Origin: Polytrichum commune
Lineage: Eukaryota; Streptophyta; Polytrichopsida; Polytrichales; Polytrichaceae
Reading direction: 5' to 3'
DNA: 64,000 nucleotides
Assembly (NCBI GenBank): GCA_950295325.1
Contig: OX485805.1
Span: 7,378,501-7,442,500 of the forward strand
The notes beneath the pieces were generated by a model. It searched no databases, was not told the origin of the DNA, and was given only the letters and a program-made list of their open reading frames with translations. A program made the position numbers and the translations under genes. This document shows, one piece after another, positions 24,412 to 34,823 of this stretch; position 1 is the first letter of the stretch; each line of letters starts with the position of its first letter.

Positions 24412-25039
24412 GATTTTGGCTTGGTGTTCTTCTCCCTTGAGTGCTGCATTTTATTAAATCGTTTGGAGTCACAGCTGTAGGTTGTGGAGAGATGAAAATT
24501 GAAAAACCTTCAAGGTTGAGAGGTTGTACAGTCAGTGAAGTGCTTCAGTTGTGGGGTGCAGTTTGTAATATAATTCATCTTTTTTCTCTTGTTTTTTCTT
24601 TTACCGTTTCCAGGCTTGAGATCAGCTACACCGTCACCACTGAGGTGGCATGTTTGAGGACAATACCTATATAGAGGTTGGATTAGCAAGGTACTAATTG
24701 ACTTTGACAATAATCTCATGTTACTTCTTTGGTTAACTACGGACATTTAAGTTTGGCTACCTTTATTGAACAAATTGATGTGCATTTGTAAACTGATTTA
24801 CTAGGATCTATAGGTCATAAATGTTTATGAATACACTACAAAAACTAATGTGATCTACAATGAGATAAAAAATGCAATGATTATGTTGTTTGGTTGGTGT
24901 GTCCAAAATTCGATGGCCTCAAGTTCACGAAGAGGGGGGGGGTCGTCCATCGCGGGATGCACGTCAACTGGATCTCAACTTTTGTTTTGCTAGATCCGAC
25001 TCTAGAGAGTCCACGGCGATCAACGAAGAAGACTGTAAT

Positions 25040-27160
25040 ATGGACGTGGAGGTTGATATCGAAAACACACCAGATGCAACTGAAGTGACTTTGTTGCCAA
25101 ATCCATCTAGAGCTTTGATACGAAAATTCAACAATAAATGGAAGATTGGCCGCCGTTGGTTGTATTGGTCCAAACCTCCTCATGGTCCAGTTACTGGAGT
25201 GATGAAGTGCGAAGCTTGTGAGGAATTCAAGCTTGGTGGAAGGGGATCTAAATCATGGGGTGGGAGTGGATGTTCAACTATTCAACTCTCTGCAATTAAA
25301 CAACATGAGAAATCTGATGATCACAAATGGAGCTACACACGATGGATGGCAAGGCATTATCCTAGGACTGGAGGACCAGTTACGCCAATTGAACCAGGTC
25401 TTCAGAATATGGTGGATCGTGAAAAGGGCAGAATTCTCATTGTCATGAAACTCTTGTATTTTGTTGTTTATAATGATCTACCATTGTTACATTATGTTGA
25501 ACAATGCAAGATTCATATGCTCCTCTCTACTCCGGATATGCCTACCAATACAGAGTATTCGTCTTATACAAATGTCACTGCAGCAATGGGCTTTTTGGAT
25601 GCCATATCTCAACATTTAAGTTCCAACCTTGTTCATGAAGTGAAACGCAGCTCTATGTACTCAACATTGATTGATGAATCAACTGATCGTACATGTGAAC
25701 CTCATCTAATAGTATACATTTGCTATTTGACGGGAGGAGGTTTTCATTCGCCATGTGTACAGTTTGTGGAGCTCATGCCTCTCTCACGCGGAACTGGGGA
25801 GGTTATGTTTGAATGCATCAAAAGTTTGTTGGTCAGACTTGGATTGGATTTACAGAAACTAGTGGCTATAGCTACTGATGGTGCATCTTGTATGACTGGA
25901 GTGCACCAAGGTGTGGTGGCTCGACTTCGTGTATTGGTACCTCATCTTGTTGGAACACATTGTATTGCTCATCGTGAGGCGCTAGCTGTAAAGGATGCGA
26001 ACGATGAATTTCCGTGCTTGGGATTTATTGATCGGGTGGCCAATAAGGTGTACGAGTGGTTGGGTAAATCAGTAATTCGTCGTGGAGTTTTGGAGAAATT
26101 ATTGCTTGCATTCCGTGAAGAGTCCCGTGCAGCTTTACAGATCCATTCGGTGAGATGGTTATCCCGTGGCTTGGTCATGGAGAGATTGGTATTTTGTATG
26201 CCTGCAATTTTAGAAATTTGGGAGGTTGAAGAACCCACATGGTACAAGGATCTAACTTCTCTTCAGTTCCAATTTTTCATTCACATGCTAGCTGATATAT
26301 TATCAGAGTTGAATAAGGTCAATCGCAAGTTTCAGTTTGATCTTGTAGATATCACTAGCATAGCTTCTACGATTGATGTAACAATCAGCTTGTTTCGTAG
26401 ACACTATCTGGGTGTAAGTTTTGGCCTGACAACCAAACACCTAGGAAAGTTTCTCCGCGAGGTGGTACCCAATGGGCAGATATTGTATGTTGATAGTTTT
26501 GGGTGTGAAAAAATGCATATCTTGCATTATGATTCCATGCCCGAGTGTGACGTAGGAGGCTCATTGGAGGCATGCATCATGTTGGGGAGGCAGTATGTGC
26601 AGAAGATCATCGATTCACTCAATGATCGATTTCCTGACTTGTCCATTTTCAATGCGGCCCGGCTTTTTAGCCCGAAGCACTATCCCGTAGATGAATTGGA
26701 CAGAGGGACATTAACGGAACAATGGTTGAACCGGTTGGTGACACATTTCCGTTGGAGCGATGACCTTGTTAATCAATGCAATGCGGAATTGCTAGAATTC
26801 GTGGAGATGTTATGTTCCGTTTGTGAACGCCGAAGTATGCAAGAAGCTTGGGTTTTTTGTGGCAATGACCGGGAGTTCATGATTAATTGGCCAACTATGA
26901 TGTCGCTATGGCAAGCCATACTTGTGATCCCAACTAGCACTGTTGTTTGTGAGCGTGGTTTTTCAAAGCAAAATTGGGTTAAGAGTGAAAGGAGAACTAG
27001 ACTCAACCTTGACACACTAGATGCTTTAATGAGGGTTAGTCTAAATGGGTTAGGAGTTGAATTCATGGATTGGGATAGTGTTTTTGAATCTTGGAAAATT
27101 GGCACAAGAACCAACAAGCGTAGGGCATTATCACTAGAAGAGGTGGAGTTAGATGGTTGA
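25040..27160 (+). CDS. hAT transposase
   Basis: The frame is open from 24890; the first in-frame ATG is at 25040, giving 706 residues (MDVEVDIENTPDATE). An upstream exon is possible. The N-terminal zinc finger uses CEACEEF and QHEKSDDHKW (Cys-x2-Cys then His-x5-His). A ribonuclease-H-like core follows, with TLIDESTD (probable first catalytic Asp), VAIATDGASCMTG and GTHCIAHREAL, all typical of hAT proteins related to zinc-finger-protein-862-like genes. The C-terminal dimerisation region has VIPTSTVVCERGFSKQNWVK and TRLNLDTLDALMRV. No frame break is seen. With intact ends around it, the protein could act on its own element: nuclear cut-and-paste transposition with 8-bp duplications. Confidence 0.92.
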   Translation: MDVEVDIENTPDATEVTLLPNPSRALIRKFNNKWKIGRRWLYWSKPPHGPVTGVMKCEACEEFKLGGRGSKSWGGSGCSTIQLSAIKQHEKSDDHKWSYTRWMARHYPRTGGPVTPIEPGLQNMVDREKGRILIVMKLLYFVVYNDLPLLHYVEQCKIHMLLSTPDMPTNTEYSSYTNVTAAMGFLDAISQHLSSNLVHEVKRSSMYSTLIDESTDRTCEPHLIVYICYLTGGGFHSPCVQFVELMPLSRGTGEVMFECIKSLLVRLGLDLQKLVAIATDGASCMTGVHQGVVARLRVLVPHLVGTHCIAHREALAVKDANDEFPCLGFIDRVANKVYEWLGKSVIRRGVLEKLLLAFREESRAALQIHSVRWLSRGLVMERLVFCMPAILEIWEVEEPTWYKDLTSLQFQFFIHMLADILSELNKVNRKFQFDLVDITSIASTIDVTISLFRRHYLGVSFGLTTKHLGKFLREVVPNGQILYVDSFGCEKMHILHYDSMPECDVGGSLEACIMLGRQYVQKIIDSLNDRFPDLSIFNAARLFSPKHYPVDELDRGTLTEQWLNRLVTHFRWSDDLVNQCNAELLEFVEMLCSVCERRSMQEAWVFCGNDREFMINWPTMMSLWQAILVIPTSTVVCERGFSKQNWVKSERRTRLNLDTLDALMRVSLNGLGVEFMDWDSVFESWKIGTRTNKRRALSLEEVELDG

Positions 27161-28260
27161 TTCTTAATTCTTCACATTGTATTGGAAGCATGCACCATAT
27201 AAATCATCCATAAGTTTAATATGAGTTTTTTATATTTTATTTCTATATTACTGAATTGACGTCTTGAATTTGAACTAGCCCTTCAACCGAAGGGCTCAAA
27301 TTTTAGAGCCCTTCAAAATGAAACTCATATGAGGGCTTCAATCTTGAACACTGCTCGGACCCCTATAAGGCACCGAACTCCGGATCAAGAGGCGATTCCG
27401 AATAGGGGTAAGGCCCCTATGACCCAAGCCTCGCCGTCGTCTCCTCCGGACTGCCAAATGGTAAACACATTTCCTCCGCCACCCTCAAGGGCGGCCTCCA
27501 CCAGGGATCCGCGGACTACCTCGATTTCGGGCGGACAGAATCCGGAACAGCGCACCGAAAGCGATCCTTCCCCGATCCGGAGCGTCCGGAAGGGAAGTAC
27601 AGTTTCCAGAACACCAGGTTCCGGGACACCACGGGCAGAAGGAGGAGGGGACTCGGAGGATGAGATTGCCCCTTCTCCAAATATGAGGAGGATGCTTACG
27701 GGACTACAGAAGGCATCGCCGGGAGGGGGCTCATCCGCCGTCAGCGGCCTCGGCAGCCATTCGAAGGAGGGAGCAACTCAGAAGAAGCACCGCTCTTCTT
27801 AGCTTAGGACGGTAGTTAGATTAATTAGGTAGAATAGACATAGGAAGATAGGACTTAGGAGTTTTTGAAGTTGAGGAATAAAATTCTCCCTTGGGTTTTG
27901 TCAGAGGAAAATCCGGATCTTGATCCGGGAAATCCGGGAGGACGGAAGCAGTTAGGGGTTTTTTTTAGGGGCGGCCGCCTGGGCCGCCGCCTTCAGATTA
28001 GGGATTTTGGGCCTTTACTTAAGGCTGAATAAGGAGCTGGAGAGGGGTTCCTTCTCCATTGTTGTATTCTGATTGCTCCTACTCTAATAAACTCCTTGAT
28101 TTCTCACTCCTTGACTTTCCTTGATTGATTTTTGTGTACGAATGATTCGGAGATCGTTAGCGGAGGAGAGAGAGAGAGCATGAGGGGATAGGAGTTCCGG
28201 ATAGGACATGGGAGAAGAGACCCGGATCAAATCTAGTTATTGTCTTGCGGATCCTCTCTG

Positions 28261-28450
28261 TGTGTAGTGGGAGGGAAACCTCACTATTTCGGATGGTTGA
28301 GTAACGTCTAGGTGGGATAGCCGCTGGGAGGATTGGGTGAGATCCGGAAGGGATCCGGACTTGCACCGTCCGAGCTTCTGAAGAGGTCCCACCGCCCTTA
28401 GACGAACCAATCCGGAAAGTGGTATGGATCGCCCAGTTAGCTCAGATTGA
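28261..28450 (+). repeat. Tandem-repeat unit in the 3' region of the CCGGA-rich element (copy 1)
   Basis: Matches 45395-45590 at roughly 80 percent: GTGTAGTGGGA, TAACGTCTAGGT, GATCCGGAAGGGATCCGGAC, TTCTGAAGAGGTC and AATCCGGAAAGTGGTA occur in the same order in both. Without the intervening gypsy insertion the copies would lie about 280 bp apart, so this is a tandem duplication in the element's 3' part. Confidence 0.85.
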
Positions 28451-28532
28451 GTAGAGTCCAAGGTAGTGGTAGCCAGATCGATCCGTCAGAAGGAGGAGGG
28501 AAGGACCGGAACAGTTAGGATTCCGGGTCGGA

Positions 28533-28972
28533 TGTCACGTGAGTTGACATCGGGGGCAAAGTCACGTCGAATTAGGAGTAAATGGACTCCATTAGGAGTC
28601 CATGTGTGTTTGGATGAGTGATGGACTCCATTGGGAGTCCTAGTTAGTTGTTCATCCACTCCATGGATGAAATCCACATAGGATTGGGGTTATGTGGAGA
28701 GGAAGGCATCTTGACTTGCCATTGTTGTCAAGTCAAGTCTTGTGAGTGTGTTTTGAGAGAGAGAGAGCTTGTTGTTGCTATCTTATGGCTATGGTGTAGT
28801 AGATCATGAGTAAAGCCTTTGCATTCTTTCTCCATCACTTGCACTCTTGGATTCCCCCTTTGTGGAGTGAGAGATAGCTTGACTCTTGTGTGCGAATTTC
28901 AGAGTTTCTTAAGCTTTGTAAGGAGACTTCTTAGATTCTTGAGCTTGGAGAGAGAAACCCTCATACTTGACA
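28533..28972 (+). repeat. Left LTR of the methyltransferase gypsy element
   Basis: Aligns with 44838-45269 almost without difference, then departs near CCCTCAT. It is about 100 bp shorter than the right copy. It contains a 9-bp stem with a 4-base loop (ATGGACTCC, ATTA, GGAGTCCAT at 28582-28603) and a second, similar inverted repeat close behind. No clear tRNA primer site is seen just after it. Confidence 0.8.
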
Positions 28973-29585
28973 ACAATGGCTTATTTTTGCATTTTTGGTT
29001 GTATTTCTAAGCTAGAATGGCCCAGTAATAAGAGCAAATGAGTGATACAAGTGTATGAAAGCTTAGTTTGCAATTCCTTGCAACCCTCAAGAAGATTTTG
29101 AGAGAAATCTCCGCATTTCTCTTTTGGTGTCTCTTTATGTTTTCTTCAATTGTTGATGGTTGAATCTTGAGACCCAATGGAATCTCAAGTCACATCTTTC
29201 TTGCTTGCAAATTGTGGAAGCAAAGTTTAATTTAATTTTTAAAAAAACACAAAAAAAAAATCCGACTTGTTTTTAATTTTTTATTGAGCTCCGGACGGAT
29301 CCGGAGCTCACCGGACCCTCTGGGAGCTTCTGGAGCTCCTGGAGCTCCTGCTCTGCATCGTGTGTGGGCCGGGGGCGGGCGGCGTCAGCCGGGCCCACGG
29401 GGGCGGGCGGCGCCAGCCTGGCCCCAGGTAAGCCCCTTCCCCTTCCCTTTTTTTTATTTTTTTAGTTTTAGTTTTAGTTTTAGTTTTTTAGTTTTAGTTT
29501 TATTTTTTTTTCAATAAAAACAATTATTTTTATTTTCACATTTTTACTTTCACCTTTCAAATTTGGCATTTGACTCTCACAAACT

Positions 29586-29960
29586 TTGAGGTTCAAATTT
29601 GGGGGCATACTAGCTCCGATTGGAGTGAAATTTGAGCCTATCTTGTGTGAAATTTGCCAAGGAATCCAATGGTGTAATTGGATTGTTGATTGGAATTCAA
29701 AATCATTGCTGAAATTATTAATTTCAACACTGATTTTTGTTTTTGGGAGCAAATTAACTCCGAACGGAGTGAATTTGAGCCTATCTTGTGTGAAATTTGC
29801 CAAGGAATCCAATGGTGTAATTGGATTGTTGATTGGAATTCTAAATCATTGCTGAAATCTTCCTAGGAGTCCATTGGTGCAATTAGTTTGTTGATTGGAA
29901 TCCATAATCACCTTGGAAATTCACATTTTCAACGCTGATTTTTTAATTTTAATTACCATT
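29586..29960 (+). repeat. Tandem repeats in the leader of the methyltransferase element
   Basis: A unit of about 165 bp containing GAATTTGAGCCTATCTTGTG, AATCCAATGGTGTAATTGGA and GATTGGAATTC is present twice almost perfectly, with a third partial copy from about 29870. Upstream lie a GC-rich patch (29330-29430, with two copies of a GGGCGGGCGGCG motif) and TTTTAG microrepeats (29460-29510). Untranslated leader; no coding sense. Confidence 0.85.
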
Positions 29961-30103
29961 CTCAAACCTTTGCACAATTTTGGAATTCTGGGGGCCTAAA
30001 TAAATACTTGGCATTTGGCAAGGGATTGCCATTTAGATAGCCCGCAACAGGTGCAGGTTGCCATTACCTTGTAGATAGTTGCAGGTACTCAAGTGATTAT
30101 TTT

Positions 30104-33100
30104 ATGGTGCAAACTAGGAGCCGATATTATCGATCTCCATCACCAGATTACTTGGAGGACGTGCATACCACAAATCTTGAGCCAGAGGTAGATACCAACG
30201 AGGCTTTTGAGCCTATTTCGGCGTTGGACACTACTAGTAGGCTTCGGATTTGGAGTGTCGGCACGTTCGACGAAATGGAGGACGATCGCCACAATTCAGT
30301 GCGTGATCGGTTTTCAGGTCGAGCTGGGGGCATTTCCTTGCCCGATTGGAAACTCCGGTTTCGTACCTGGATTAAGGAGAAACGTCAAAGGTCTTCCAAT
30401 TTCAATGATTGGTATGCCTTTGAATTTCTGCCTCAGCATTTGGAGTATGAGGCACTCCAAACTTATGAACGCTGGACAGAGGGTCATCAGCGACAACTTC
30501 GGGAGGTGGAGCAGTATTGGGAGGCTCGGGTTGAGCTTATTTCAGCCCTTAAAGATGGGGCTATTGCCACCTTAGCTCCACCCACCTTAAAGGAGGAGGA
30601 TCCAGCGGAGGAGTCTAAGGACCAAGAACTGGCACTTGGGCCAATAGTGGCTGGCAGTAGCACGGCTACCCTTTCACGGATGGCATGTGCTACACAGGCA
30701 GCATTGACGGTTGTTGATCCACCACCTCCATTTAATCCCCTTGCTGAATTTGTCGCACATTTGGAGGTGGAGTATGGTGGGTTTCGGCGAGACCAGATGC
30801 AGCGCATTCAGGATTTCCGCCGAGAGAAGGATGACACTCCACGGACCATGTATACGCGACTCACACGCTTTGCTGTTGAGTCGGGAGGTGTTTTTGCTGA
30901 GAGTCAGCTTGTCAAAATCTTTTTGTCTAAGATTGACAAGCGGCTACTTGAGTTGGCATCACCTCGGATTATCCTCGACTATGAAGGCAGAGCTACGCTT
31001 GCACAAGCGTTTGCCGTGGTTGAGAGATGTGATCGGGCTCTCTGTCAACACGATGCCATAGACATGGTATCTTGGATGACAGAGAGTACGAAATCAAGAA
31101 GAATTGTCACAGCTACTAGTAGTTTAGCTGAGACTCAACCCGTTAAGGAGCAAAAGATTTTGCATTGTTGGGGTTGTGGAGAAGCTGGTCATTCGAAGAA
31201 TGATCCCAATTGTCCTAAGAAGAAGAAAACTCAGCCTTTGGGAAAATTAAAACAAAAGATAGAATCAGTAAAGGCAGGGGACAATTCTAAGAAGAGACAA
31301 TTGAAATGTAACCATTGTGGTGGCACTAATCACGATGTGGATCATTGTTTCCAACTTCATCCTGAGATGCGGCCTGCCAGTTATGTCACTGGAAAGTCTC
31401 CAAGGGAGCAGAGTCTTGAGGCTAAGGTGGCAGAGCTTGAGCAAAAGCTCAAATCTTCTGCATCTTTTGCTCAAATTTCTGAGCCGCATGCGGGTGGTGG
31501 CACCTCGGGTTCGGACATGTATATGTTTGGGGCATTTGGAGAGGTGGTGGCTGCGGCTTCTACTCGATCACAAACATTGGCAAATGCGGTGGCTTCTACA
31601 AGTGGTGGTAGTAACGAGGTGTCACATCCTCGCCATGCCGGACCAGCGGATCAAGTTGGTCAAGCACGTTTACCTCTCTCATTTGGATTGGTAGACACCA
31701 CTGTTGTTGGGGCTAAAAACCATGTACCTTTGAGAGATGGGGATTCCATCTCGAAGGATGTTACGCAGGCATTGGCATATAAAATTCTCCATATGCCAAT
31801 TTTCTCGGGTTCGGAGTTGATGGCTCCGGATTTCAAGCCTGCTGGAGTTTTCCATTTAGCTGGGAAAATGTTGGAAAGTAAGGTGGATTTGCCATCCCTT
31901 CAAGTATCCCAAGCTGTTGTTGACGTACCTGTGGCTGAGGAGGTGGAGGACTTAGCCAATTTACGAGCGAGCCTTGCGGATGCAGCGATCATTGTTTTTG
32001 GTAAGCAAACTAATATTCCTCCATCAACAATTTCAGCAGTGGACACGTCATTTTCGCATTATGCAGCGGGAGCGGCATATCTTGCAGATATTTCTGCAAG
32101 GCCTGCTCGCGAGCGGCATAATTTGCAACCTGGAGTTGTACGGCTGATGAACGACAAATCTTTGTTTGTCGTTTCACGCGCGGATATGCCTACTATTCGT
32201 GCTACACCACTGAGAGTTATGATGGATTTCGGTGCTCAACCGGTTATGATTGGCAAAGGACTTGCTGACAGTCTTGGATTGACGCCAACAAACTTAGATC
32301 CTTGTCCATTCACAATTGTGACTTCAGTAGGGGACACTGAACGTGCAACAGGCTACACCAAGGCACCTCTACGTTTGATTTTTAATGTGGGGGCAGGACC
32401 TACCTACACTCATTTGTCAATGAAATGTGTTGTTACTAATGCTAACAACTATGATATACTTGTTGGTCAGCAAGCTCTTTATCCACTTGGCTTTGGTTTG
32501 GATAATTGGACTGAAGAGACATGGATTAGATCGGGATGGTCTTCTGGAGATGGCAGGAAGGTATTTATTCCTGTAGCATTTGCAGCTACTTCTATGACTA
32601 TGGTTGCGGAGGCAATATTTGTTTGCAGCGGTTCAGTTGCGGATTTGCCTTGTGCTCCAGTTTTGTTGGAGGAAACATTTGACTACGCTTGTAATGCAGC
32701 AGAACAACAAATTTTGCCATCTTTACAAATTTCTGCTCGACATTTCAAGGATCCACCTCCACCATGGCGTACTCCTAAGGAGTTATCCGACCATTGTCGA
32801 CACATTGTAGCGGATTTGGGGCTTGGAGAGACACCTCCAACGTCATCCTCATTTTATTTTGCTCAACCCATTCGTTGGCAACCACCACCTGAAGGTATTG
32901 TCATTGTAGAAATCTTTGGGGGCATCGGCACAGGTTTGGCGGTAGTGTTGGAGGCTGGGATTACAGTTAAGCGATATATTCATGTGGATAATGGATATGC
33001 AGCCAACAGAGCCGTCCGACACCACATTCAACAATTGTTGTTGAGGTACCCCGCACAATTGTCAGCCACTGCCATTCTTGGATGTTGTGGTCAACTTCCT

Positions 33101-33868
33101 CAAGATGCCACTATGATTAGTGATGAGGATTTGAGAAGATTGGGCCACGTGGATTTAATTATTGCAGGATGGCCTTGTCAAGGCCATTCACGGGCAAGCA
33201 CTGGCCAGGGTTTGGATGATCCTAGGTCTAGTTTGTTCGCGGATTTAATGCGATTGACACAATGGTGGTTTACCCACCAATCAACTCCGCCAGGGTACAT
33301 TTTCGAAAATGTGCCATTATTGGGTAATACACGGCACAAAGTGGTGAAGGATGGTGAGTACATTAACCAAATTCTGGGTACTCCAACATTTCTAGATGCT
33401 GCATCCTTGGGATCCTTTGCTCATCGGCCTCGTTGGTTTTGGACCAATTTGGTATCACCTCAGGTGCTTTCAGCGGCGATCGCCCGCATTCCCCGCCTTA
33501 TGAATCGCAAGGTGGATGACATTTTGGATGATCATCGTGTTTCCGTGGCAGTTTCAAAGGATGACACCTTGCCATTTGCATTAATTAACAAGGTGGGAAT
33601 TCCGAGAGATGCACTACCTACTTTTGTGACATATCCAAGCTCTTTCGCATTTCGATCTCGTGGACCAGGCATGATTTGGGATTCAAAATCCCAAACTTAT
33701 GATGAGCCTACAACAGATGAGCGGGAACGCGCCATGGGTTTTCTTACAGGCACCACGGCTGCTTATGGGCTTCAGGAAGGTCAGAGACGTTTCCTATTGG
33801 GACAAGCTATGGATCTCAATAGCATTGTGTGGATAATTGGAATTTGTCTTTGTCGCAACCCTTGCTAG
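30104..33868 (+). CDS. gag-protease-cytosine-5 DNA methyltransferase polyprotein
   Basis: A 1254-codon frame. Residues about 100-320 are gag-like. Zinc knuckles follow at about 350-420 (CWGCGEAGH; CNHCGGTNHDVDHC). A retroviral-type aspartic protease with MMDFGAQPVMI lies near 705. Residues about 931-1254 are a cytosine-5 DNA methyltransferase in canonical motif order: motif I VEIFGGIGTG (S-adenosylmethionine binding), motif IV GWPCQG with the catalytic Cys at 1025, motif VI FENV at about 1067-1070, motif VIII AHRPRWFWTNL, and C-terminal RERAMGF and LLGQAMDLN. AHRPRWFW and the end pattern are closest to DNMT3; PCQ is more like DNMT1/CMT. Motif order excludes DRM. The domain could methylate element DNA or nearby chromatin. 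A nested element has inserted at the extreme 3' end of this frame. Confidence 0.92.
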   Translation: MVQTRSRYYRSPSPDYLEDVHTTNLEPEVDTNEAFEPISALDTTSRLRIWSVGTFDEMEDDRHNSVRDRFSGRAGGISLPDWKLRFRTWIKEKRQRSSNFNDWYAFEFLPQHLEYEALQTYERWTEGHQRQLREVEQYWEARVELISALKDGAIATLAPPTLKEEDPAEESKDQELALGPIVAGSSTATLSRMACATQAALTVVDPPPPFNPLAEFVAHLEVEYGGFRRDQMQRIQDFRREKDDTPRTMYTRLTRFAVESGGVFAESQLVKIFLSKIDKRLLELASPRIILDYEGRATLAQAFAVVERCDRALCQHDAIDMVSWMTESTKSRRIVTATSSLAETQPVKEQKILHCWGCGEAGHSKNDPNCPKKKKTQPLGKLKQKIESVKAGDNSKKRQLKCNHCGGTNHDVDHCFQLHPEMRPASYVTGKSPREQSLEAKVAELEQKLKSSASFAQISEPHAGGGTSGSDMYMFGAFGEVVAAASTRSQTLANAVASTSGGSNEVSHPRHAGPADQVGQARLPLSFGLVDTTVVGAKNHVPLRDGDSISKDVTQALAYKILHMPIFSGSELMAPDFKPAGVFHLAGKMLESKVDLPSLQVSQAVVDVPVAEEVEDLANLRASLADAAIIVFGKQTNIPPSTISAVDTSFSHYAAGAAYLADISARPARERHNLQPGVVRLMNDKSLFVVSRADMPTIRATPLRVMMDFGAQPVMIGKGLADSLGLTPTNLDPCPFTIVTSVGDTERATGYTKAPLRLIFNVGAGPTYTHLSMKCVVTNANNYDILVGQQALYPLGFGLDNWTEETWIRSGWSSGDGRKVFIPVAFAATSMTMVAEAIFVCSGSVADLPCAPVLLEETFDYACNAAEQQILPSLQISARHFKDPPPPWRTPKELSDHCRHIVADLGLGETPPTSSSFYFAQPIRWQPPPEGIVIVEIFGGIGTGLAVVLEAGITVKRYIHVDNGYAANRAVRHHIQQLLLRYPAQLSATAILGCCGQLPQDATMISDEDLRRLGHVDLIIAGWPCQGHSRASTGQGLDDPRSSLFADLMRLTQWWFTHQSTPPGYIFENVPLLGNTRHKVVKDGEYINQILGTPTFLDAASLGSFAHRPRWFWTNLVSPQVLSAAIARIPRLMNRKVDDILDDHRVSVAVSKDDTLPFALINKVGIPRDALPTFVTYPSSFAFRSRGPGMIWDSKSQTYDEPTTDERERAMGFLTGTTAAYGLQEGQRRFLLGQAMDLNSIVWIIGICLCRNPC

Positions 33869-34823
33869 GTCCCTTAACAATCTTGCCAATTTTCGTTTCT
33901 AGCAAAGGTTACGAGCGCTAACCATTCGCATTCCGCCATGCTAATGGTTAGCTCCTCTTACCCCGGACCAATAGTTCATAGGAGGGAACCAACCCTCCTA
34001 CTTTGCTTTCGGGACTCACCCCTTAATTGGTAACCCATTTCCCCAATGTGGACTTCCATCCATGGAAGTCCAATCCTATGTTGATCATCGCATTGCCGGA
34101 GCAACACTACAACAACCCGAAGCATACTAGGCAACTATGGCCTCACAATAGGCCAAAGCCCATGGAGGCCTTGCCGTTTGGCCTCGGGTGGGTGAGGCCA
34201 CACCACCTCACCCATATAAGCCTCTAGGACTCTACACGGAGCCCCTACCCCACCGCCAACCAACCTCTTGTCTCTCTACCAAGAGTTGGGGCCAAGTGGA
34301 CATTTTCCTTTAGCTGCTGGGCCTAGAACCCCCCCAGCAGCTTCAGACCATCATAACTTCCTTGTATGATGTCTGATCATAACAACCAACCACTCCATCC
34401 TCATCTACGCTTCACGTAGATGCCGATGGACTCCTCACTTGCCCCATTCGGGCAAGTCTTGAGGCAGTTATGCGTGTTTGAACCTTGGCAGTCCCGGGAA
34501 TCACTCCCAGGCACTGCTGTACCAGGGCGCTGTCCCGGGACAGCGCCCCACTCAAATGGCCATAACTCCTAGCTCACACCTCCGATTGAGGTGTTCTTGA
34601 GCTTTCTAGAATCACCACGCCATGAGCTACGCATAGCTCATGGCCTTACCCTTGTGCCTCCTAGTCTTCGTGGGTGGGAGGCGTTCCCAACGCCCGGGGC
34701 CCTCACCCACACTAGGATCACTTGGGCCCTCTCACCAACGGCGCCACAAGTCCCGGGTGTCACTCCGGGGTCCCCCTTGTGCCCATGGTGTTTCGGGCAC
34801 TCCTCATGGAGAGGTGCGCGACA
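33851..34823 (-). repeat. 3' LTR of the nested gypsy element
   Basis: TG...CA bounded, 973 bp, nearly identical to 39931-40903. It contains a CATAACTT-rich section and inverted motifs such as GGGCGCTGTCCC/GGGACAGCGCCC. Open frames in it, on either strand, are repeat shadows. Confidence 0.95.

Larger units (their letters stand above)
21301..27353 (+). mobile_element. Complete hAT DNA transposon with captured host gene pieces
   Basis: Terminal inverted repeats CAGTGTTCAAGATTGAAG at 21301 and its reverse complement ending at 27353, with internal mismatches further in. The element is flanked by an exact 8-bp duplication CTCGGACC (21293-21300 and 27354-27361), the signature of hAT insertion. Right half: an open transposase frame. 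Left half: splice-site-flanked fragments of unrelated host genes (21721-21847, 22805-23113, 23342-23429) and a MITE (24002-24411). Left and right subterminal regions share TTCAATGCCCTTCAAA-like and CCCTTCAAAATG-like motifs that may be transposase-binding sites. Sharp ends and an exact duplication argue for a fairly recent insertion. Confidence 0.95.
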
